A stretch of DNA of 32,313 nucleotides from a virus, in the IMG/VR virus record IMGVR_UViG_3300047276_000279, positions 1 to 32,313 of that record; one strand, 5' to 3'. A program made the position numbers and the translations under genes. Positions 28,011 through 32,313 of the stretch are shown here, one piece after another. The stretch's first letter is position 1. Every line of letters starts with the position of its first letter. The notes beneath the pieces are model-generated. The model was not told the DNA's origin. It ran no database searches and was given only the letters and a program-made list of their open reading frames with translations.

Positions 28011-28031
28011 TTGGAATTAGCCCGATGTAAA
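28011..28031 (-). promoter_or_regulatory. Late intergenic element E1
   Basis: On the minus strand this reads TTTACA-TCGG-GCTAATT-CCAA then ATG. It is the most diverged -35-like half of the five copies, but the GCTAATTCC half is intact. Confidence 0.6.
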
Positions 28032-28034
28032 GGG

Positions 28035-28103
28035 GTCTGCGGCCCACCCATTTGCATCACCAGAGCCACCACAGCACGACACGCTTGCGAGTGGACCGCA
28101 GAC
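28035..28103 (-). repeat. 13-bp inverted repeat between terminase and gpW-like genes
   Basis: GTCTGCGGCCCAC (28035-28047) and GTGGACCGCAGAC (28091-28103) are inverse with one mismatch, with a 43-nt loop. The 125-nt space around it has no gene and is the longest gap in the late unit. It could be a transcript hairpin regulating passage from terminase to head genes, or a DNA site for packaging. The following run is CCCTTTAC, not a strong T tract, so a simple terminator is not clear. Confidence 0.55.
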
Positions 28104-28135
28104 TTGATTGGACTGTGCCCGCCCCCGTGGGAAGG

Positions 28136-29980
28136 TCAAGCGGTTTCTGCTTCCACGGCTGGTTTTTCTTCGGCTACGGTCGCACCCTTGTTTTTGCCCT
28201 TGCCGATGATCTTGGACATCATGGCGAACAGGATGCCCTGCACTTCGCAGTCCCAAAGGTGGTTGGCTCGGTCCCCGATGGGGAGCCAGATGGGGGTGCC
28301 TGCGTTGTTCTTGGTGCGGTGTTCGGACTGCATCTGCTTGCGGTACTCGTCCCCGAAGTCCTCGGGGTAGGTGTGGGCACCAGACCTACGCAGGCGGGAG
28401 AGGGCGTCCTTGAACACCAGGTTGGAGTACAGGAACAGTTTGCAGGACTGGGCACCGACTTGGATCACCTTGGACCGAGAGTAGGGTCGGTAGGCCACCT
28501 TGATGCCGTAGGGAGTCTGGATTCGCCAGGCGAACTCGTTTTGACCAGCCCCTTTGGTGGCGTTCCATCCGTATTTTGAACAAGTACGATAAACGGCATC
28601 AGTATTCGGGCCGTCACCCGAATCCAGAAAGACGAAGAAGTTGGATACCTCATGCTTGAGTTGGAAAGCCCGCAGTTCGTCCTCGGTGGCGAGAAACGCC
28701 CACTCCTTGCCTCGGCTCTTGCCGTCCGTGGCCCAGCGGCGGACGACGGCGTAGTAGCCGTTGCGTTGCACATCGACATTGAGCGAGCGTAGCCAAGCGA
28801 ACTGCTTGGACTTCTTGTGGTCGTCCGTGATCGGGGCTGGTACCATCTTCCCGTCCACCATCGCCGCCTCGTCCGCCCATTCATCGGCCATCTTGTATCC
28901 GCTGGGTAGGACTTCGCCGCCGTCCTCGTCTGGGTTCTCGACCCAAGACTCCGCCAGACGCTTCTGCTTGAACTCGATGCGTGCCGTGTCGTCCCCGTGT
29001 TCATCGTAGGCACGCTTGGCGTTGATGGCTTCCTCGGCCAAGTCGCCCCACGACAGACCCCATTGGCCGCACAGCGAGTTCCAATGGAAGCCCACGATGC
29101 CCTTCGGTGCGGACGGGTTCATCGGCACATACGCCGCCTTGAGGTTCATCTCCTGCCGTACGGCGAAGGAGTCATCGTGCATATGCCCGCAGGACTTGCA
29201 CTTGTATTTGATGCCCTTCTTGACGGCCTCGATGTCCCAGCCGCCGCCGCCCTTGGCGTCCTCTGGGTAGATCAACTGCGGCCACTCGTAGGCTTGCTGG
29301 GTGTCGCAGGCGAGGCATCGGAACATCCACTCACGGCGGTCCGAGGTGTTCCATAGGTTCGTGATGTCGTCCCCTTCCACGCCGCCCTGCGAGATGAACA
29401 CGGACTTGCCGTTCCAAGTGAAGGCGGTGCGGCGGCGTTGGGCTTCACCGAGGTGACCTTTCTTCCACGACCACACTTCGTCCCCGCCGAGGAAGCGGAT
29501 GGAACGGCGTTGGAGGTTGCGTTTGTTGTCCGCACCAAGCACCCACATCGTGCAACGCTGGAACTGGTGCGTGTGCCAGTTGGACTTCTCCGTGTTGCTG
29601 ATCTTCGCCTTGGCCGCAGGGGTCGCTTCCCAGATGGGACGCAGTCGGTTGGCCTGCCAGTCCTTGGCGTTCAAGTCCACATCCTGCAAGAGCAGGGTCG
29701 GCCCTGGCGTGCGTGCGGCGATGAAGGCGGACCACAGTTCCAGCAAGGTGGACTTGCCCATCTGGACGGCACCGAAAACCACGATGGTGTGGATTTCTGG
29801 GTCGGTCATCGCCCGCAGGATGGGAGCGAGGTACGGCGTGGACTCCACACGGAACGCACCAGGCATCGGGCCAGGCATATTCTTCACATTGGCCTGCAAC
29901 CAGTCCACGATGTCCCCGTCTGGGTCTGGGGCCAGCATCGCACGCAGATGCGACTCGTAGGTGTCGGCAGTCTCGTCCAT
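28136..29980 (-). CDS. Terminase large subunit, GpA type
   Basis: The 614-residue protein is the packaging motor and nuclease. The ATPase has the variant Walker A GAVQMGKST (70-78, K76) and Walker B FLGGDEVW (D167, E168). A zinc-finger-like pair of CxxC (C222/C225 and C261/C264) lies between the domains. The nuclease shows VDVQRNG (D403), FLDSGDG (D453) and NHLWDCEV (D577), an RNase H-type metal triad. Length is near lambda gpA (641). It acts with the small subunit at the portal to cut and pump DNA, most likely at cos-like ends. A 1-nt overlap with the small subunit gene is seen. Confidence 0.95.
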   Translation of the reverse strand: MDETADTYESHLRAMLAPDPDGDIVDWLQANVKNMPGPMPGAFRVESTPYLAPILRAMTDPEIHTIVVFGAVQMGKSTLLELWSAFIAARTPGPTLLLQDVDLNAKDWQANRLRPIWEATPAAKAKISNTEKSNWHTHQFQRCTMWVLGADNKRNLQRRSIRFLGGDEVWSWKKGHLGEAQRRRTAFTWNGKSVFISQGGVEGDDITNLWNTSDRREWMFRCLACDTQQAYEWPQLIYPEDAKGGGGWDIEAVKKGIKYKCKSCGHMHDDSFAVRQEMNLKAAYVPMNPSAPKGIVGFHWNSLCGQWGLSWGDLAEEAINAKRAYDEHGDDTARIEFKQKRLAESWVENPDEDGGEVLPSGYKMADEWADEAAMVDGKMVPAPITDDHKKSKQFAWLRSLNVDVQRNGYYAVVRRWATDGKSRGKEWAFLATEDELRAFQLKHEVSNFFVFLDSGDGPNTDAVYRTCSKYGWNATKGAGQNEFAWRIQTPYGIKVAYRPYSRSKVIQVGAQSCKLFLYSNLVFKDALSRLRRSGAHTYPEDFGDEYRKQMQSEHRTKNNAGTPIWLPIGDRANHLWDCEVQGILFAMMSKIIGKGKNKGATVAEEKPAVEAETA

Positions 29981-30615
29981 TATTCCTCGGTGTCGTCCAC
30001 CTCATCGGTGGTAGCCTCCGCTTCGGTAGGGTCGATTTCCGTCTGCGGCATCTTGATCTCTTCCTCGGACTCGGCCACCGCCTCGGACACCCGTGACAGG
30101 ATGCGGGTCATCTCCTCGTCGATGGCCTTCAACGCACGCCCAGGATGGTCTGGGTTTGCCCGTGACGCCACCTTGGTGCCCAACTGCGTGAGTTCGTTGC
30201 GTAGGTTCGTCAGAATCTTGCCAAAACGCTCGATGGCCGTCTGTGTGCGGATGAACTCACGGGAGGCAATCTGTCGGGCGTGGAGTTCCTTCTCCATCGT
30301 GATGAGCGTCTTTACCAACTTGTCGTAGGTCGAGTACGACTTGCTGGCGTCTGGCGAGTCGTTGGCGAGGTCATCGAGGTACTTGCGGTGGGCAAGAGCC
30401 TTGAGTTCACGCTGACGCTCGACCGTCTCGTTGAAGTCCTTGTCGCCCGTGACGCTGGCCTGCGTGCCGCCACGCACCGCCCGCCTCGACATCACCCACG
30501 ACTCGGCGGACTCGATGGAGTCGATGGGCATCCCTTGGGTGATGTAGGCGTTGACCAACTGCTTGGAGATGCCAAGCCGTCCAGCCAAGTCGATGGGTCG
30601 CAGTCGCTCGCTCAT
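29980..30615 (-). CDS. Terminase small subunit, Nu1-like
   Basis: The 211-residue protein starts with an HTH-like DNA-binding domain (RPIDLAGRLGISKQLVNAYI). A helical oligomerisation region follows, and the C-terminus is acidic (AEATTDEVDDTEE). The position directly before the GpA-type gene and the layout of DNA-binding domain then helical then acidic tail are those of Nu1-type small terminases. It would recognise the packaging site. The cos or pac site itself is not identified; the repeats at 32101-32274 are candidates. Confidence 0.8.
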   Translation of the reverse strand: MSERLRPIDLAGRLGISKQLVNAYITQGMPIDSIESAESWVMSRRAVRGGTQASVTGDKDFNETVERQRELKALAHRKYLDDLANDSPDASKSYSTYDKLVKTLITMEKELHARQIASREFIRTQTAIERFGKILTNLRNELTQLGTKVASRANPDHPGRALKAIDEEMTRILSRVSEAVAESEEEIKMPQTEIDPTEAEATTDEVDDTEE

Positions 30616-30911
30616 TCTGCTTCAACCGTAATCCTACGGTATTTGTTCTTGACCCACATGGCCGTTGAACGGGTCCACTTCTTTCGGCAAGTCCAGAACT
30701 TTTCATCGCTGGTCACCTTAACGACCGTGTGGTGTTCGCCTTGGTATTGGATGCTTGAACCAATCTCTGGCAGTTTATCCGTCTTACGCTGGATGGCGTC
30801 AAAGGTCACGGTTCTTTTGCATTTCGGAAAACAATCGTCATGCAAATCGCCAAAGTCAATGGCGACAAAACCGTTCCCGACTGGGATTTTGTAGTAGGTA
30901 TCTTGGCTCAT
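30612..30911 (-). CDS. Hypothetical 99-aa protein
   Basis: The ATG at 30911 gives MSQDTYYKIPVGNGFVAIDF and overlaps the previous gene as ATGA; the longer frame reads through that gene. The product contains two Cys close together (DDCFPKCK) and a further Cys near FWTCRKKW, plus many Lys, Arg and aromatic residues, perhaps a small zinc-binding, nucleic-acid-associated protein. No family is recognised. It overlaps the terminase small subunit by 4 nt. Confidence 0.65.
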   Translation of the reverse strand: MSQDTYYKIPVGNGFVAIDFGDLHDDCFPKCKRTVTFDAIQRKTDKLPEIGSSIQYQGEHHTVVKVTSDEKFWTCRKKWTRSTAMWVKNKYRRITVEAE

Positions 30912-31462
30912 TTCTTCTTCTTCAGCCTCGCACAAGCGTAGTCGGACTTCATGTACACCGAAGGCGGAAGCCCGAGTTTCCGCTGGATGGTCTTGACCCG
31001 CAGGCTGATCGCCGCCCGAGTCAAGTCGTGTTCCTTCGCCAACGCCGTCATGTTCGGTTGGCCAGGCATCCCGATGGCGAGGAAGATGCAGGTGGCCTGC
31101 AACCTGTTCTCGGGATGCTCGCTGTCGCCCAGCACCGAGACGATCTTGGCGATGATGTCCAGCACCTCGTCCTTGGTGTAGTTGCGGTCGGTCATGTGTT
31201 GTTCTGGTTCAAGGTAATAGTCCTCTGGTCGATACTCTCGCCGCTGGATGGAGTCCACATTGTAGCCTCTCGGACCGTGTTGCATCTTCGTGTCCGTGTC
31301 GTAGCCGTCCTCCTTGTCGCAGTCCACATAGCGGTAGGCCAAGCCGATGCCGCTGGATGAAGGACGCTTCGGGTCGAAGCCCGTCTCGGCCAACGCAGAC
31401 TTCTGCTCCGCCGTCAGCCTCCGCCACCAAGCGGCGTATATCTTGGTCATCTCGGCGTTCAT
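30908..31462 (-). CDS. HTH-containing probable regulator
   Basis: The 184-residue protein has an N-terminal region with WWRRLTAEQKSALAETGFDP and a polar middle. Its C-terminal segment NMTALAKEHDLTRAAISLRV KTIQRK looks like a helix-turn-helix of sigma-region-4 or resolvase type. The end is basic (RLKKKK). It lies upstream of the terminase genes and might control late transcription, perhaps through the five late elements; this is a guess from position. It shares 4-nt overlaps with both neighbours. Confidence 0.65.
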   Translation of the reverse strand: MNAEMTKIYAAWWRRLTAEQKSALAETGFDPKRPSSSGIGLAYRYVDCDKEDGYDTDTKMQHGPRGYNVDSIQRREYRPEDYYLEPEQHMTDRNYTKDEVLDIIAKIVSVLGDSEHPENRLQATCIFLAIGMPGQPNMTALAKEHDLTRAAISLRVKTIQRKLGLPPSVYMKSDYACARLKKKK

Positions 31463-31653
31463 TGGTCCAGCAGTTGCTCCACCTTCGACACGACCGTGAG
31501 CATCGTCGCCGCTTCCGCCACGATCTTGTCGGCCACCTCTGCGTTGTCCGTGTTGTACGCACGAATGAGATGACGCACAGCCACACGGCGAAGTTCCTCC
31601 AGGTCTGCACGAAGCGAGTGCGGATGACGGTCGGGATGGAAGTCGCAGATCAA
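31459..31653 (-). CDS. Small helical protein, TTG start
   Basis: No ATG is available upstream before an in-frame stop, so translation would begin at TTG 31653. The 64-residue product (ICDFHPDRHPHSLRADLEEL, then helices) has an HPDRHPH metal-like N-terminal segment and a helical rest. The stop overlaps the next gene by 4 nt (ATGA). No SD is visible. It is likely coding because of the tight overlap, but the start is uncertain. Confidence 0.48.
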   Translation of the reverse strand: MICDFHPDRHPHSLRADLEELRRVAVRHLIRAYNTDNAEVADKIVAEAATMLTVVSKVEQLLDQ

Positions 31654-31696
31654 TCTGGACTGGACTTATGACCGCTTTCCGCCGCCAGTCAACAGG

Positions 31697-32095
31697 TCAA
31701 ACCGAGTGCCGCACGAAGTACAGGTTGTCGTCCGTCTGCCCAATCATCCCCAACCGCTGGGCAGACCGCACCATGTTCCAAGCCGCCTTCTTGTCCATCG
31801 GCTCGCCGTAGGTTTCCGTCCACAGCAGGGCCAACGCATCCCGCAGTTCGTGCGGTCGCATCGGGTCGGTCGGAATCATGTCGAACACCGCCTGGATGAG
31901 CCGCCCCCTCTCCGCCGCCTTCGCCTCCCTCGCCGCCGTCAGCCTGTCAATGTGCTGACGCAGACGCTCGGGGTGCTTCGCCCACATCGCCTGCCAATGG
32001 GTCGGCTTCTGGTTGAAGTTCGGGTTCGATCTGCGGCCCCGCTTCCGAGGCTCGTCCTGTGGTGCTTGGTGTCTCATGTCTTTTCGATGTTGCAT
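31697..32095 (-). CDS. Hypothetical basic DNA-binding-like protein
   Basis: This is the first gene of the leftward unit. Start candidates are TTG 32116, ATG 32095 and ATG 32077; ATG 32095 has an AGGG about 10 nt upstream and gives 132 residues. The N-terminus is very basic (RKDMRHQ, then PRKRGRRSNPNFNQK). The rest is helical, with LRDALALLWTETYGEPMDKK and AAWNMVRSAQRLGMIGQT resembling a winged HTH. A regulator of late genes or of packaging is possible. No family is recognised. Confidence 0.62.
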   Translation of the reverse strand: MQHRKDMRHQAPQDEPRKRGRRSNPNFNQKPTHWQAMWAKHPERLRQHIDRLTAAREAKAAERGRLIQAVFDMIPTDPMRPHELRDALALLWTETYGEPMDKKAAWNMVRSAQRLGMIGQTDDNLYFVRHSV

Positions 32096-32100
32096 AAGGG

Positions 32101-32148
32101 TCACCCTAATTGGCAAGCCCTAAAAGGCGTAAAGCCAATTAAGGGTGA
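32101..32148. repeat. Inverted repeat at the head of the leftward unit
   Basis: TCACCCTAATTGGC (32101-32114) is inverse to GCCAATTAAGGGTGA (32134-32148) apart from one extra A. The arms surround a 19-nt loop. A nested palindrome, AAGGGT-GATA-ACCCTT (32141-32156), shares the right arm. The left arm falls in the start region of the first leftward gene. Confidence 0.7.
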
Positions 32149-32160
32149 TAACCCTTATTC

Positions 32161-32199
32161 TATTTACATATGTTATCCCCGAAGGGGATACAGTAAATA
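32161..32199. repeat. Two-part hairpin
   Basis: The outer arms TATTTAC (32161-32167) and GTAAATA (32193-32199) flank inner arms TATCCCC (32174-32180) and GGGGATA (32184-32190) around a GAA loop, with a small unpaired bulge between the arms on each side. This bipartite palindrome is typical of replication or packaging sites or of an operator. Confidence 0.65.
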
Positions 32200-32209
32200 G
32201 GTTCAATGC

Positions 32210-32274
32210 TACTGTGATGGTTACTGTGATGGTTAATGTGGTGGTCATAACAATTAAGTACCCGTCACAGTAAC
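32210..32274. repeat. Three 12-bp iterons and an inverted copy
   Basis: TACTGTGATGGT occurs at 32210-32221 and 32222-32233, followed by a variant TAATGTGGTGGT at 32234-32245. The inverse GTCACAGTAAC lies at 32264-32274. Phased iterons with an opposed copy fit an origin-binding or repressor site. No gene is seen from 32117 to 32313. Confidence 0.7.
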
Positions 32275-32313
32275 AATCATAGGGATTTGGTCATTTTACT
32301 TCGGGGTATTCAG

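Noticed and set aside
32157-32197. TAGAAT or TAACAT as minus-strand -10 boxes for the leftward unit
   Set aside because: Neither has a -35 match at normal spacing, so I could not support a sigma70 promoter there despite the expected location.
1-32313. Direct terminal repeats, tRNA genes, CRISPR arrays and integrase or attachment site
   Set aside because: The first and last bases do not match each other, no cloverleaf or spaced repeats were seen, and no tyrosine or serine recombinase motif was found.

Overview
The window looks like most or all of a small tailed double-stranded DNA bacteriophage genome. It is GC-rich and densely packed, with many 1-4 nt stop/start overlaps and no rRNA or tRNA genes, insertion sequences or CRISPR array that I can see. 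I found no integrase and no obvious repressor, so a strictly lytic phage is plausible, although the ends of the window may not be the genome ends. The host cannot be named from the sequence. Many start codons lack a Shine-Dalgarno sequence and follow ACC or CCAAA instead, which points to a host tolerant of SD-independent initiation.

There are two opposed transcription units. The rightward unit (371-13789, + strand) starts behind a non-coding control region with a good sigma70-like promoter. It carries a lysozyme-like transglycosylase, a C5-type cytosine methyltransferase and a RuvC-like resolvase, then a recombination block of a RecT-like annealing protein, a RecE/DUF3799-type exonuclease and a probable ssDNA-binding protein ended by a strong terminator. 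An SF2 helicase follows. Next is an unusual array of small coiled-coil genes joined by a repeated junction, then a double-HTH protein, a metallophosphoesterase, a second methyltransferase of different composition, and a large fused primase (AEP-like) and RecA-like helicase. No DNA polymerase is visible.

The leftward unit (32095 down to 13786, - strand) is a lambda-ordered virion module. Four small genes, one HTH-like, precede the small and large terminase (Nu1/A-like), a gpW-like joining protein, a lambda-type portal, an S49 prohead protease and a separate scaffold-like coiled-coil gene. Then come the major capsid protein, a connector (FII position), Z- and U-position tail proteins, a V-position tail protein, a G-position chaperone, a short tape measure and a tail-tip/fibre set that includes a collagen-like fibre. 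A membrane/lysis block closes the unit: a small membrane protein, a lipoprotein with C-terminal membrane segments, a small HExxH protein, a holin-like protein and a further membrane protein. The short tape measure predicts a short siphovirus tail.

The two units converge with overlapping stop codons at 13786-13789. If the molecule is circular or circularly permuted, they diverge from one control region made of the right end (inverted repeats and 12-bp iterons) and the left end (promoters and inverted repeats). The least explained signals are: the coiled-coil cassette array with its invariant GTGA junction (6960-8698); a five-copy late intergenic element TTGACA-N4-GCTAATT placed just before start codons; the iteron/hairpin region at the right end; a hairpin over the start codon of the lipoprotein gene; and a C7 run that may join two reading frames near 9780.
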